Notes: generated from the letters alone by a model not told the origin. Counted from the first letter of the stretch, positions 1 to 13,588 are shown. The stretch is 64,000 nucleotides of DNA from Epiperipatus broadwayi (GCA_028023455.1 JAQFVV010000073.1:188001-252000); one strand, 5' to 3'. A program made the numbers and translations.

Positions 1-1382
1 AATTAACTAAACCCAAGTTCAAACTCTATGATAACTAACATGTCATTATCTTTTCTAGTTTAATAAGTAAATTATGGGATTTTATAAAATTTAAAATTAT
101 ATAACAAAAATTTTATTCCCTTTTTCATTTTAGGATAGGGAGACTAATAAAAACTGCACAATATATATTATATTTAGGGAAAGAGAAAAAGTCATGCTGT
201 GTAAGCTGGGCAAGCTAAACAAGGTTACATATAACACTATAACTAATAAGTCAAACAACACTCTAGCTAAGTTGTAATAAAACTAAATAAGATTAACAAT
301 GCTATGGCTAAAGCGCAGGTTCCTCTGTTGCAATAGTAATTTATGTGGAGAACACTGAGAATTATGACAATAATAAACAGGATAAAATAAAACTAATAAA
401 TTTAAGAGGAGGACAAACCTCAACTCATTCTTGCAAAACTTTATATCTCTCAGTATTCCCAACATAAATCACCAAGTAGCAAAAGTACAATTAATTTTTC
501 TCTTATAATCAATCTTTTCCATCATTCCCTCTCCAACATACTCTTACATCTTTAACTATTTCATCATCATACTGCCATGATCAGATACAGATTTAATAAA
601 TGGTCAGCTTTTATAAATCTCAATGATTTGGTATGCCACTTGATCTTTCTTCGGCAATAGATATGGTTTCTTATTTTTAAAATTATAATATTATGATCTC
701 AGGATTCTTATATTTAATATAAAATTTCCAATATTTATTTCATGAACAACGTTATTGATAAATGAATGCTACCCTAGCGATAAACAAGAGGAAACATACA
801 CTTAATCTACAAGCTAATGTCTACTTTTTCTTGTATAATAAGAATAACAATTTAATAAATTAATTAACTATGACAACAATGCATTAAAATCTAAATTTGG
901 AATAATATAATCATATACTAAGAGTACATTCGAATACAAAGAGTAGGAAAAGGAATTTTATGTCCACTCAAAATATTCATCAACAACACAATACATTTAT
1001 CAAATGAAAATAGATAATTAATTATAAAACAGTCTTATTTCAATAAATTGCAATTTTAACTATAGTGATCAATAAAGTAAATTAATAATATTTATTTGAA
1101 TGCGCTCTTTATATCTGTAAATAATTGTCAGTTAAATAGTTTAATTTTTAATTTATTTATCTATACCTTGAATAAATATTTAAAAATATTTGCATAATAA
1201 GTTGTATAACGTTAGATTTTCTGGATATGGATTTAATGAATATTAAGAACATTATAAAGACACTACACCAGATTAAACAACAAATAACATTTATTAACAA
1301 TGAACAAAATTTTATAAAATACAAAATATTGTAGAAGTCCATTGCAAAGAATATTTATATATATTTACAATAGTTTTACACA
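1..1382. other. AT-rich intergenic DNA, nothing recognised
   Basis: Reading both strands I find only short frames of about 60 codons, no protein family, no long repeat and no RNA structure. It is probably intergenic or intronic DNA. Confidence 0.6.
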
Positions 1383-1784
1383 GAGATCAAACTCTCCATA
1401 CAGTAGCACCACCAATGCAAACTATAGTAATCAATGGATGCAAGAAGGTTAGTGCATAAAATCCCCATCTAGTGCCTACTCATTCACTATCTCTAGACTA
1501 GTTTCTAGCTTATAGTTTTCTTCAATGAGGAGTATTGGATCTGAGAATACTGCACTAATCTTCTTGCATCCATTGATTACTCTGGACTGCACTGGTGGTT
1601 CTACTGTAAATGCATAAAATCCCCATCTAGTGCATACTCATTCAATATTGCTAGATTAGTTTCTAGTTTGTGGTTTTCTTCAATGAGGAGCATTGTATCT
1701 GAGAGCACTGCACTAACCTTCTTGCATCCATTGATTACTCTGGCTTGCACTGGTGGTGCTACTGTATGGAGAGTTTGACCTCTA
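1383..1784. repeat. Fold-back element with internal 158-bp tandem duplication
   Basis: The ends are inverted repeats of about 74 bp: 1383-1456 pairs with 1709-1784 at only a few mismatches. Inside, 1451-1608 and 1609-1766 are two copies of a 158-bp unit in direct orientation, both opening with the motif TGCATAAAATCCCCATCTAG and both holding the phrase CTTCTTGCATCCATTGATTA. The right inverted arm therefore lies in the second unit, and a third, inverted version of the same tail forms the left arm. There is no coding capacity. It looks like a MITE-like or retrozyme-like repeat that was duplicated internally; I do not recognise the family. Confidence 0.75.
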
Positions 1785-3625
1785 TGTAGAACAGCTTGTG
1801 TAAGCTTATCAAATGGTGATCATGTGATAGTTATTTACAGTAGTCTTATGCAATTGTGTATGAATAATAGCTTACAATTTCATATTTTCTTAAATTAATA
1901 CATTACATGACTGAATTACACATCTATGACCTATGGTGGTCTTAGGTGGGCAAACATATTTGACCAGTTAAAATTGTTATAAAATTTTACCTTTTTAATT
2001 AAATATCTATTCTACTACCATTATCAATAATTATTCTGTGCCATTTAAGTAAAATAATTTAATAAATTATCAGTGTTATATCCTTCTACATAAAATATAT
2101 GCCCTAATTAATGTTATACTTTTATAATCTATAGCTTTATCAATTATATTGCTTATTTATTTTATGGTCTTCAATAATTAAACTTTTGCTAACCATGCAG
2201 TACTAATTATCACAGTTTATTAATCATATTTTATTTATTAACGTTATGGTCTTTAACTATCAAAGCTAAAATAAAACCTTAAATCATTTCAGAGGTGACA
2301 CATGTATACTTACTCACTCAATGTTATATATGTTCCACCAATGAATAAAACTAAACAATCTTTAGATTTTATCTGTCCAGCGATGACTTGTTTCTGGATA
2401 ATGATGACTATGATGAAAACTGCTTATTTTAGGCTAATAATAAAAATTTTATAATTTTGAACACATCATTATCAGTTTTATAAATGATTGCTGGCAACAC
2501 ATAATAAAACAAATTATGCATCAAAACTCTCAGTTTACATTTAGGAAGTTAAAAGTGTTCGTAAAGAGGAAGATACATTTCAAATAAATAAACATTATCA
2601 ATGACCAATATATTAAATCAATGACACCTTATGTGGTGATAAAAATATTGTAATGAAAATGTTTCTAAGAGGAAATGCTATTAAAGCAATGAACATGTAA
2701 TGGCCTAAACCCAGAGTATTAGGGCAATAAAATATGTTAGAACTATGACTCTAGTCGTATATAATATGGAAATAAACCAACACCATTATGAATATAAATG
2801 TGTAAAAATATCGCACAAGGAAAATATCAACACTATTGGAGAGAGTGACCTCTATCTCTTAATAAACTAGCTAAATTATTTCAATGCCCATAACAATGAG
2901 AGAACTAAGCTCAGTCTGTAAATGCTTAAGGGGGAAGTAAATTCACATACCTTGGAAACATACAGTAGTCATATAACACATATCATGTATATTAGAGAGG
3001 AATTCATTTTAAACTTTTGCTAAATATAATATTAAATTGATGCATAAATCCAATAAATAATAATAAGTGTCAAATATGACTGAATAAAATGTAGCCTGAA
3101 GCAATTAATAAAAACAGGAAATATACATAATTTTCACAAACATATAATATTTATTCTAAATATACCTCTCATAATAAAGGACATAGCAATACTTTTTAAA
3201 ATCTTAATACTAAATTATTATACAGCATAGTATCATTAATGCTAAAGTAATAATAATAATAAGTGAACCTCTTTCTGAAATGTTAGACTGTATTATATAA
3301 ATATAAATGACCCATATTTAAAATAGAATCAATATTTAAATAGCATATGATAATGATAATAATAATATAACTGCATAATTAATCGTAATAAGTTATAATG
3401 AATAACTTAAACTTTAAGCATAAGTTTTAACAAAACTTTTTTTCTATAAATAAAAAATATATATATCCATGTTCTTAATCTGCACAGTTCCTGGTCCAAC
3501 ATTAAGTAATTCAACACATCAAGATGTTTTCTGCACACTGCTGATATAATCCAAAACACATTTGCATTGACAGTTATTCTCTCCAACACAGACTTCCCAT
3601 ATGCACATATCATGAAATAGTAATA
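1785..3625. other. AT-rich intergenic DNA, nothing recognised
   Basis: Only short chance frames and simple A/T runs are visible; no repeat borders or protein similarity were recognised. Confidence 0.55.
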
Positions 3626-4833
3626 CACCTGGGCCTCATTTTACGCGATAGATAGGTTCCTCAGAAAACATGCGCAAATGAAATCGTGCAAAAATAGATG
3701 TAACTTACATTGAAAAAGGGGGGATGCGGTCTGTGATTTTTCAAAATTCACGTAAAAGCAAAGCACCAACATAAAATTACTTTAAAATTCGCACAAAAAA
3801 AAAAAAAAAAAATAAGAAAATAAAATATGACTAATAAAAAATTTCAAATTTGAAAAAAATTGATACAAGACAAGCTTTTTTTAACTATAATATTTAATTT
3901 TATTCAAAATAATATATTTTTATGCATAATTTACAGTACAGTAATTTACATTTTTTATACACGTTTTAATTATTATCGCTATTTGCCCAAAAACACGTTC
4001 GTTTGCAAACTAGTAAAAAATCAGATTCTCATGTGATGTGATGTGATGTATTTGGCTTCTCCTTAAACGAAGTCAAGAATATCTCAGCAATTATTCTCAC
4101 AAGAGGAAATACAACTAGCACCAAGTTCACTCTCATATTGTGTTAATGGTTTTCTGTTGACGATAATGATTTTATTAATTGTTTATGAACTTAGACTTAT
4201 GATAATAAAAAGACATTTATTCACCACTGCTGGGAAAAATTTAATTAAAACTAACAACTAAAAGTTAAATTCTTATTTTTGTCTATAATTTTCAATTCCG
4301 TTTAAAAATCAAATTTCGTTTTACATCACATTAATTTCAAGTCGCCCGTAAGTAATTTTTAAATTGTTAATTACAATTAAAAATCAGATTTTAATTTTTA
4401 ATTGTTCCCACTGCTATTATTGACCTTTTAAAAATAAACTTGTGGACACTAAATAATTAATAATTGATTACATTCTTTTTTAAAAAGCAAAAACAGAATG
4501 TGATTTAAAATGCAAAATTAACACACACAATGTTTGAACAAATTTACATTATAATCTTGTAAAATTTAATGTGTGTATACATAAAATGTGGAAATCATGA
4601 TTTTAATTTCATTATTGCATAAAATCTTACTATTATAAAGCACTGAAAATATTGAAATTACTAAGATGAAAGTTGAATTCCAATAATGTGCTATTACTTT
4701 CAATATAATGTAAGTGCATGCAATTTATTATTTAAAGTAATAGCGCATTATCGGAGGTCGACTTCTGGTGAAACACGAATTGTGTAACTTCAAAATTATG
4801 TTAAATAAGTCCGCATAAAAAGAGACCCAGCTG
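3626..4833. mobile_element. pogo/Tigger-like non-autonomous DNA transposon
   Basis: The left end reads CACCTGGGCCTCATTTTACG and the right end, on the opposite strand, reads CAGCTGGGTCTCTTTTTATG. They form imperfect terminal inverted repeats of about 20 bp, each bordered by a TA dinucleotide (3624-3625 and 4834-4835), the target duplication expected for the Tc1/mariner/pogo superfamily. The subterminal phrases (TTACGCGA, GTTCCTC, ATGCGCAAA, ACGTAAAAGCAAAGC) resemble the ends of pogo/Tigger elements, which begin CAG...CCTCG and are rich in GCG/CGC steps. The 1.2-kb body shows no transposase frame, so it is a deletion derivative. Family assignment is from memory of the terminal pattern, not from a search. 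Confidence 0.6.
4680..4756. repeat. Short inverted repeat inside the pogo-like element
   Basis: CCAATAATGTGCTATTACTT at 4680-4699 is mirrored by AAGTAATAGCGCATTATCGG at 4736-4755, giving a stem of about 20 bp with three mismatches. It lies near the right end of the pogo-like element and may be a subterminal repeat. Confidence 0.6.
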
Positions 4834-4835
4834 TA

Positions 4836-6187
4836 TATGAATAAATGAATGAGTGACCATTAATTCTGTGAATTGTTCCACGCATATGCTGGACCACAGT
4901 TCTCATTTATTTCACATTACAATAATTTTACTTGGTTTAAGATATCAAATTATTTAATTTAAAAACTTAATACATATTCTTCTACTTTAATAGAAAGATT
5001 TTCTCAACCCAATATTTAATATATGTAGTTCGCTTTTAAACATTTGTTTCAATTTATGCAGGGTTTTCCAACACAATATTTAGCATAGCGGTTTTCTTCT
5101 AAAAATCTATCTTTCAATTTAGATCAATTTAAAAATAATATTTATACACTTATCACATCTACATCTTCTATAATTAAGCAACTCTTTATGAATGAAAACA
5201 TTGACATATAATACTGTTTATTCAAATATTTTCATGTAGCTGTTAGGCTAAATTAATTTTATAAATTCAAGCATCTTTAAATAACTATTATGTACAGTCA
5301 TTCATAGAAATAATCTTTGTTAATTATTTAACACATTATAAAAGACATAATTCCATATTAATAATTATCTAAATTAGGAATATTAATTTATAGAAGAGTC
5401 AATAACCTTGTCAGTCAAAAGTTTTCATTTTCTAATCAATACAATAAGCATTCATTAATTATTACTATAATAAAATCATAAGCATATATTAAAACAGTTT
5501 CTCTTTCATAAATATTTAATTCTTTAAAGAATTTCCTCTGATATAAAAGACAATAAACATAAGATTAAAATTATGTAGTGTTAACACTAAGTAAATTTTC
5601 CAACACATCTGCTTTCAAATAAGAAATTTAACCAGTTCATAAGGCATAATATTTTTAGATAAAATAGGATAATTTTAAAATGATATCTGTAGTACTTTAA
5701 CTTCAGTAAACAAGATTTTCATTGCTAATGTACCATTAATTGGCACCTTGCTTATAAATTCTTACTTTAGCATTTGTTTTAGATCCCTTGATTAACTTTA
5801 GATAAAAACCAGTGTCTGAGCAAAATTTTCACATGCATTTTGACTTTAATGGAAAAAAAAAAAACTTATTAAAATTTTACACTTCTTTGATTTTCAAATT
5901 TAACTTCATCTGTAACTTTTCATGCTGAGACTGTGCTTACAGATAGCTGTCCCATAGTCAATCCTAACAACAACTCAATATTAGTTGTTAAATGGGTAAT
6001 TGCCTATTTTACTATGTAATAAAACACACATGGAAACCCCTCAAACACCAAACACTTGACAGTTAAAAAGTGGTATGTAATGTGCTTTTATTCAGATTTT
6101 TGCTACAACAATTGTTGAAGAGACCTTTAACTTATAATGGATCATTTAAAAATGGTTTTATCTAATACACTCATATATATATCATTA
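4836..6187. other. AT-rich intergenic DNA, nothing recognised
   Basis: No supported features; short frames only. Confidence 0.5.
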
Positions 6188-6575
6188 TCAACCATTATCA
6201 ATCTCCTGCAGGATGAAGGTCTCTCCAAGCTTAATCCATCTTCTCTGATCGTTAGCTTCTCTTCTCCACATCACCCCTGCACACTTTCTTATTTCATCCA
6301 TCCATCTCACATGGGGTCGCTTTCTGGGTCTTTTACGATCTTTTGTAATCCACTTTAAGATTTCAATTGTTCATCTATTATCATCTCTTCTAGCAATATG
6401 TCCAGCCCAAGTCCACTTCAATCTTTTAATTTTTTCAATAAGATCAGTAACACATGTTTGTTCTCTTACCCATATATTGCGTTTTCGATCTCTTCTTCTT
6501 ACTCTCAACATACATCTCTCCATACTTCTTTGAGTGATTAGAAGAGAAATACATACTTCAGAAACGTATTCTTGC
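6188..6575 (-). pseudogene. C-terminal tail of RTE/BovB-like LINE reverse transcriptase, broken
   Basis: The minus strand encodes the extreme C-terminal region of a non-LTR retrotransposon polymerase. Frame landmarks in order are QRSMERCM, RRRDRKRN, DLIEKIKRLKW, WAGHIARRDDNR, then an in-frame TGA (complement of 6371-6373) where the family has tryptophan (NRWT), then DRKRPRKRP, RWMDEIRKCAG, WRREANDQRRW and LGETFILQE, ending at a TGA at 6188-6190. This AQRAMER...RWAGHVAR...GRPPxRW...DDI pattern is typical of RTE-clade and related elements in invertebrates. The element is 5'-truncated near 6575; endonuclease and the polymerase palm are absent. Just beyond the stop the minus strand runs into TGATAATGATATATATA, the kind of simple-repeat 3' end seen in RTE elements. 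It is a dead copy. Exact clade is uncertain; LINE origin is near certain. Confidence 0.85.
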
Positions 6576-6671
6576 TATTAAAAGGTGTGAAGGTTGCCTT
6601 GGCAGCAGTTAGAAATATTGGTTGCTATGCTATATTTACTGTGAATGTTTAGGTGGTTACTGGTTGGAAAC

Positions 6672-6672
<1 letters not shown>

Positions 6673-6752
<80 letters not shown>
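6673..6752. repeat. (TA)n microsatellite, quasi-palindromic
   Basis: Two (AT)n tracts are separated by TTTTA. The whole tract can fold on itself as a cruciform. Confidence 0.95.
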
Positions 6753-6756
<4 letters not shown>

Positions 6757-7820
6757 TGAAGATTTTCACAGGTAACAGATGTGAGTATATATGTGAATAT
6801 ATGTAGGTGATATGGATGATATATAATAAAATTGTAAACTTTTGGCGATGGGGTATTTGGCTACTATTTATTAGATATTTATTCTCTATATTATAGATTA
6901 TATATGTATAAGTTAAAATTATAATTACAGTGAACAGACGAAATTCTCTTTTGATTTTATTTAATGGTAATGTGATTTTAAAAGCATTTATAATGACAAG
7001 ATTAAAATTAATTTAAGATCAAAAATAACTGCTGAAGCTTTTTTTCTAATTATTGGTTTAGTTTTATGAATAATTTAACACTTCATTTTTTTTATTTAAT
7101 TATATATATTTTTTGTGTTAAAATGAATAGATTACATAATAATAAATGCTTACTTAGAACCATTTTTATTTTTATAATGATTATAGTCATGAATTATTAA
7201 TAAAGCTAAATTTAACACCCCCTAAAATACATGTTTTTATAATCAAATGCCATTTTATATATATAAAAATGTTAGCTATATAAGGGTAATTATTTTCTGT
7301 CCAAGTCAAGATAATATATATAATCAGAGCTTAACCCTTTCAGCTTATATTACATCTTGTTAAAGAAATTGCATTTACATTACCTGAAGAGTGAAATGCA
7401 GTAACATGGATTGTCTTATTAACTTCTCTGGTTACATCATAATTCATACATTTATTATAGAATATTCTAATTTTTGTTTTTTTAAGAGTTGGGAATCATT
7501 TATAAAAAAAAATCAGACATGTAATTGGCAACATTCAGTTTAGTAATAGTTGGTCCAAATCGGAAATTCATGTTAGAACAGCTTAATTTTTTATTTTGGC
7601 ATTAAACTGATAAATTGGCAGATAAACATAGTTTTTTAACTTCAATTATAATTAGTATTTACTACTTATTAATTATTAATTATTTATTTCTTCAAAAGTT
7701 TAAAAGTATTTAAATGTAGGCATTCATAAGATTATCAGTATAGAAAAAGCAAATATTCCAAATTTTTATTTTACTTTCAAATGTTTTAAAATAACTTCCT
7801 CACATTTTATTTTCATATAT
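6753..7820. other. AT-rich intergenic DNA, nothing recognised
   Basis: Short A/T runs only; no gene or repeat border recognised. Confidence 0.5.
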
Positions 7821-7987
7821 ATATAAACCATTATACAATTACAAATATCCAGTAACGCCCTCTGTTTAACAGTGTATATCTCAATAATAGCGAACTTCAA
7901 AATGGTATGAAGTTCGCTATTATTGAAATATAGACTATTAAATAGAGGGCGTTACTGGATATTTGTAATTGTATAATGGTTTATATA
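7821..7987. repeat. Near-perfect hairpin element, 80-bp arms
   Basis: Arms 7821-7899 and 7908-7987 are almost perfectly complementary, with a loop of about 8 nt around AAATGGTA. The stem contains CCAGTAACGCCCTCT and ATAGCGAACTTCA. A 20-bp phrase TTTTATTTTCATATATATA precedes the left arm and recurs at 8022-8041, so the hairpin may sit inside an older TA-rich duplication. There is no coding capacity. It is probably a MITE or another fold-back element, and a copy would form a long double-stranded RNA if transcribed. Confidence 0.85.
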
Positions 7988-8059
7988 TTTGTATAATTAT
8001 TTCAGTTAGTGTTAACGGTAACTTTATTTTCATATATATATATTGTACCCTGACAATAG

Positions 8060-9371
8060 GAGGATGACCCCTAAAGGATATGACAAGTTCCTAATTTAGG
8101 ATAAACAATGATTTTATCTAGGTATATTTAATGGTCTACATTATTTCTAAACTATATTTAATTAATATTAGCAATTGTGAGATCCAATTTTCCTATTAAC
8201 AAGATTACATACCATTTAACATTCAATAAATACAAAAGTATTCATTCAATGGCATAAAAATACCAAGACACTCCTCCTTATTAAGTATTTAAATATTCCC
8301 ATGACTAACAATAATACTTAAATGAATATAATAAAGTATCTATAATTATTAAATTTAAATTAACTTAATTAATCAGTTATATTATCATTCTACTGTATAT
8401 TGATCTTTTATTATTATTACTTTTATAGAATTATTATTAAGAATAACCATAATAATAATAAAATATTAAGGAGATCTCTGGATTATCATTGATTTTAATT
8501 AGCTATTAATACCACCTATAAAATATCAAGAGGAATTTTACTTAACTCTATAAGTAGTTTATCCTCTCAGAAAAATATTTATAACATTAATCTATAAATA
8601 GAATTATATTACTACTTTATATTAAGGTTTTTTTAATATTGAATAATAAACCGCCATTATTATCTAAATTGTAATCATAATTTATAACTTTAAATAATAA
8701 CTAATTCATACTCTAATTTATGATAAATAAACTTACTTTAATAAATATGCAATATTTTTTTTTCAGTGCTTATGTGATCAAGGCAGTTCACAATGATTAA
8801 AGATTTTTTAAAAAAAATATTTGCCCAGATAATGGTTATATAAGATATTGTAATGAATAAACTTCTCCAAATCTCAAATTGTATGATTTGGTTAATGTAC
8901 ATATTACAATTCATACTCTCTGATGATGTTGAAGTAATGATGATACCAACAAAAGAAGTGGAAATCTAGATACTTAGTTTAAGTTTGAAAACATTAATTT
9001 TAATCATATAATTTACAAACTTTCAATAATTAATTTTAACTAATAAATGAATTAACATAAAACAATATAAAATATTATATTATATATATATAATTAAGGA
9101 GGCAATGATGATATCTAGGAATAGAGGTGGTTTAATGAATAGACAATCAGCTAATATAAAAACAACAGAATTGTGGGAAATTTAAATGGATTGAATGATG
9201 GGTAACACAAGTTTTTATTTTCTGTACATTTGTATTAATGGTTGATAAAGATTGTCAGTGAAACAATTGAAAGTACTTCTGGTAAAGAATATATTATTTA
9301 ATTTTGAATACTATGTTAAATAAATTTGTTTGAATTATTATTATATGATTTAAAATACAGACATTTAATGG

Positions 9372-9411
<40 letters not shown>

Positions 9412-12396
9412 ACATTTGAACATTTATATTCCCCTTAATCACAATTTAGAATTTAAAAAACCCTGCTTCTACAATAGTGTTGTTGTGATATTTAATTTTA
9501 TTTCTTATATCATTAAAATTATGTGTATGTATTAAATAATCAATCCTTTTTATGAATATGATTTACATTCATTACCCTTTATAGTTTATGCTGAAAATAA
9601 GAAAAGATTTAAAATATGGGCTAGTGTTTTATTTCTCAACTAAAATAATTTCATTATAATACCAAGAAATATTATATAATTATCTGTGTTTATCTTCTAT
9701 GATATTCACCTTTGATCTCTCTATTTACCTTGCCCAGAAATTACTAATACCATAATTATGAAATTAGTAATTTGTTTTCTGATCTAACACTCAATTTTCT
9801 TATGGTCTTATTACTAAACTATATGATAAAATATAACAAATGAAACTTTTATATTATATACTATTAAATATTACTACTTATCTTTTCCTGAATTAATTTC
9901 CATTTACAATTTAGGATATTAAGGTATAGGTTGTTAGACCACTCCTTGGTGCATACCAAATAAAAAAAAATCTTTATCTTCATTTTATCGATTAACTCAG
10001 GTATTAATGTCCTATCTCCGATTTATATCTATTTTATATATGTCTATAAATAATACCTATAAAGAATTATAAACTAAAATTTGCTATAACTATATTACAG
10101 AATTAATAGTTAAACACGAAATCAAACTTTAAATATCACGATTTATAATTTTTAATATTATATTAGAACACAGACATATCTCCGCTTCTTATAATACATA
10201 TATGTAACCACTTTGGTGTGTATATTTTACAAACTCATAGTTTATATACATTTATTTAATTATATAATAATATTCAGTCCAGTAAAAAGAACTTTAAACA
10301 ACTAATGGTAGAGATAAAAAAATCAAATTAATTATTAATTTCCTTATCTATTGATTTATCCCCCTGTATTGATAATGATTATTTTAAAATATGATATTAA
10401 CTATATGCAACATTGCCTTACAAATTGTTTTCTTCTAATATACAAGTTTATCATAAAAAAATAATTTTTATTAATAGTATTACAATCGTTTCTCATGCTT
10501 CCAACTTGTCAAGCATCAATCTTCTTCTCACTTTTATTTCTTTTATACTTATAAGAAAATAATTAAAACTATAGAATCCCAATGCTATCATGTTATTTAC
10601 AATATTTAGGTTTCCGTTTTTTTTTTTTTTTCATAACCACAATCAAAAGTTATTTTCCACTTGTATAGTATATTTTATTTAGATACTTCCAACAGTAATT
10701 ATACTTGTCTTCATATTATTCTTTATATACTCCTTGTTAATGTTATTATTTAAAATGGAGCATTTTGCATCTTCTCCTTGAAGACAAAAAATGATATTAC
10801 CCTCAACATAGTTTATATTCTTAAATAAGCTAATGTTACTGATAATGATTACTTTCATGCTTTTCCTCCCATATGTATTTATTGTTTCACTTACCCTATA
10901 TTTTTTCCATTGTTTTATTAATTAATTCTCTCATATTTTCCATAAACTACTATAATTTATTATAATAATAAACATAATCATCAGGCAAAACTTTTATTTT
11001 CTCTTCGCCCTGAATTACATCTATACATCATTCTAATTTTAATCCTTCAACATATAATTTTTTTAATTATCTATGAAAGTTATACTCACTGATAATAATT
11101 CATTTAAATCTTTTATTTTAGTAAAATTTTCATTCAGAAATATATTTATAAGTTGCATTTTAATACTAATGACATTTTTCAATATGTAAATATTTTCATT
11201 ATGATTTATTCTTAATTTAGTTTTAATTATCTTGAAAACTGTACATTTAACTTTGTCACAAATAATTTTTCTGTTACTCATATAGTGATTCTACTTTAAT
11301 CTTGCATAAATGTTTAAATATTTTATCTTGCTTACTCATCCAATTATGCATCAACATCATACTCATAGTCTGTTTCTTTTGTTCAAGGATTACTTGATAA
11401 CATTTTGGCACAAGTATATAACTTTTTCCTTTCATTATTTCAATATTTTCCCCAATAAAATGATTCCAAGATAATTTTAATAAAATTATATAGATTGTTG
11501 AATTATCCAGTAGAGAGAGATTTACTTTGTTTTATCCTTTCATCTTACTGAAAACCTTATAAAAGAAAGTTTGAAATCTTTCAATTGATCATAATTAATT
11601 ACTTGTTTTAAAATAATAATGAGGTTTAAAAGATTTCAGCAAACTTTTTTTTAAAATAAAAAACAAACCCAGGTACTTGATTTTTATTTCTGATTTTTAT
11701 TTTCATTTCAAAAAAAGTTTTCTTTCTGATTTTTTTCTTTTTCAACAATTATTGTCTGTGCGCTAATTTATTCCAAATTGTGCATTTCCATTGGTTAATT
11801 TTTCCACTTCTCTGATCTTGAATATTTAATGACTTGCTTGTAGCTGAACTATTTTTAAAAACAAATATATCTTTAAAATGTTTATTAGTAATAAGAAAAA
11901 CAATACCTTTAATGAATTTAATAAAATAGAAATTTAAATCATTTTCATTTTATTTCTATATAGACTAAATTTGAGATTAATCCTATGAACTTTTAATCAC
12001 AAAATTCAGACTATAAATGTTAGCTATTTAATTTGGAAAATAAATTATTTTTTCATCAGAAAGTTATTGCAAACTATACCATATGTACACAGATATAATG
12101 ATTCATCTATATAATGCATATTTTCATTTATCACATTAGATCTGAACTCCCCTAAAAATTTAAATATCAAACAATTATTTCTTAATGATATTATTAAATT
12201 ATCCTTTAGTATTTTATCTTTTATATAACTTTAAAAATAAATATTTTAACAAGATTTAGCCTTTATGGTAACTAAAATGATTATTATTTTTTATAGTTTA
12301 ATAAGTAAATACTTTTGATTTTATAAAATTTAAAATTATGTATCTTAAAATTTATTCCCAATTTGTTTTTATAATGGGGTGTACCAATAAAAAGAG

Positions 12397-12399
<3 letters not shown>
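8060..12399. other. AT-rich DNA; part may be a third copy of the long 39-kb/48-kb repeat
   Basis: No gene is visible. Around 8220-8300 the phrases CAATGGCATAAAAATACCA and the following A/T-rich text resemble the start of the repeats at 39.4 and 48.8 kb (TCAATGGCATAAGAATAC). The similarity is weak further on, so the homology is uncertain. A (TA)n tract lies at 9372-9409. Confidence 0.35.

Positions 12400-12439
<40 letters not shown>
12400..12439. repeat. (AT)n microsatellite
   Basis: About 20 AT units, ending directly at the left arm of the next hairpin. Confidence 0.95.
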
Positions 12440-12442
<3 letters not shown>

Positions 12443-12616
12443 GAAATAATAAATTTAATGGTTTACAAACTATTGTAAACAATCCTTAAATCCACAGAAG
12501 TACTTTTGGTTAATTTATTAAACCTACCTCAACTGCAGAAATTAACTGAAAGTACTTCTGCAGATTTAAGGATTGTTTGTAATAGTTTGTAAATTGTTAA
12601 ATTTATTATTTCAATT
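12440..12616. repeat. Hairpin copy of a dispersed repeat family, 77-bp arms
   Basis: Left arm 12440-12515 and right arm 12540-12616 are nearly perfect complements, sharing AGTACTTCTG/CAGAAGTACT, TTAAGGATTG and ATTATTTCAAT. The right half plus the following text (to about 12655) resembles the repeats at 13682-13835 and 28306-28463 (AACCAAAAGTA, TTTATTATTT, ATTTTATTT), so this is a palindromic member of that family. It is flanked on the left by (AT)n and on the right by (AC)n(AT)n. Confidence 0.8.
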
Positions 12617-12659
12617 ATAATTACAATTTTGTTTTAATTAAAGGTCATTTTATTTATTT

Positions 12660-12660
12660 T

Positions 12661-12707
<47 letters not shown>
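12660..12707. repeat. (AC)n(AT)n compound microsatellite
   Basis: Ten AC units followed by about 13 AT units. Confidence 0.95.
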
Positions 12708-12710
<3 letters not shown>

Positions 12711-13347
12711 AAAACATTTTAAAATAAAATATTAGGTTTGAATGTCTATTTACAAACATCCATGAATAATGCTTTATTTCAGGTGAACATTGTTTTTGAT
12801 AAGAGAATTGGTTCAAAGAGTCTGTCAGACATTTTTTTAGAATATAAATATTAATATATTCCATGTTAAGTAAAGGAACAAAGTGAGTTATCTCAGTAAC
12901 TCCATTTCTATATAATAATACTATTTTTGCAAACAAAATCATTATCTAGTATAAGTTTAAATTTTATTTTAAATGATTTAAATATTTATAAATTTGTCTA
13001 ACATAAATTATCCATCAGGACAGCATTATTCAAGTTATACTTTTATGGTATTAGCTAAAATTAATGTCTTTTGTAATATTTAAATATGATATGTAATTAT
13101 TTTACTTTTTTTTTAGAGAAATTGTGTGATGTTTGAGCAAAAAAGACAGTCTAAACTTCAATCCAAAAATTATCAACTTTAAAATCCATTATTCTATTAC
13201 CCAAAGAAAACATGTTTTTACAGCAAATTTTACTTTTCATCAATTGATTTTCTTTAATTTAAAAAGTATCTTCTTAAAATAAAATAAATTTATATTCCAA
13301 TTTATTATCAATTTATATTTCTTTATGCACTGATAAAATTATAAAAA

Positions 13348-13588
13348 ATTCAAACAAATCCACCTACTTTTTACTTTTTAATGCTTATTTTATTAAATTA
13401 AAATTAATCCATCTGACAATTTTGATTGTGCAGCAACCTTCCTCAGAGTTACAAAACATTTATGTATTTATACATATTTTGTAGCTCTGAAGAAGACTGT
13501 TGGGTAATCAAAACTGTCAGATGGATTAATTTCAATTTAATAAAATAAGCAATGAAAAAGTAAAAAGAAAAATGGATTTGTTTGAATT
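13348..13588. repeat. Inverted-repeat cassette with hammerhead-like motif, Penelope-terminal-repeat type
   Basis: Arms of about 110 bp (13348-13456 and 13477-13588) pair closely around a 20-nt loop. On the inner side of each arm is a stretch of the form CTGARGA, a short hairpin, AAAAYTGTC. In the right arm it reads CTGAAGA, then a GA...TC stem with loop, then CAAAACTGTC. This layout (CTGANGA, helix II, GAAAC, RTC) is that of the hammerhead motifs found in Penelope-like element terminal repeats, here with the G12 equivalent lost. The outer arms carry GACAGTTTTGATT and its complement. Probably two terminal-repeat fragments in inverted orientation; unlikely to be catalytically active. Confidence 0.55.

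Noticed and set aside
6137-6358. Plus-strand 73-codon frame as a gene
   Set aside because: It is the antisense shadow of the LINE tail encoded on the minus strand.
8928-8975. CTGATGATGTTGAAG as a hammerhead ribozyme
   Set aside because: The core matches, but there is no helix II hairpin, no GAAA box at the right place and no helix I.
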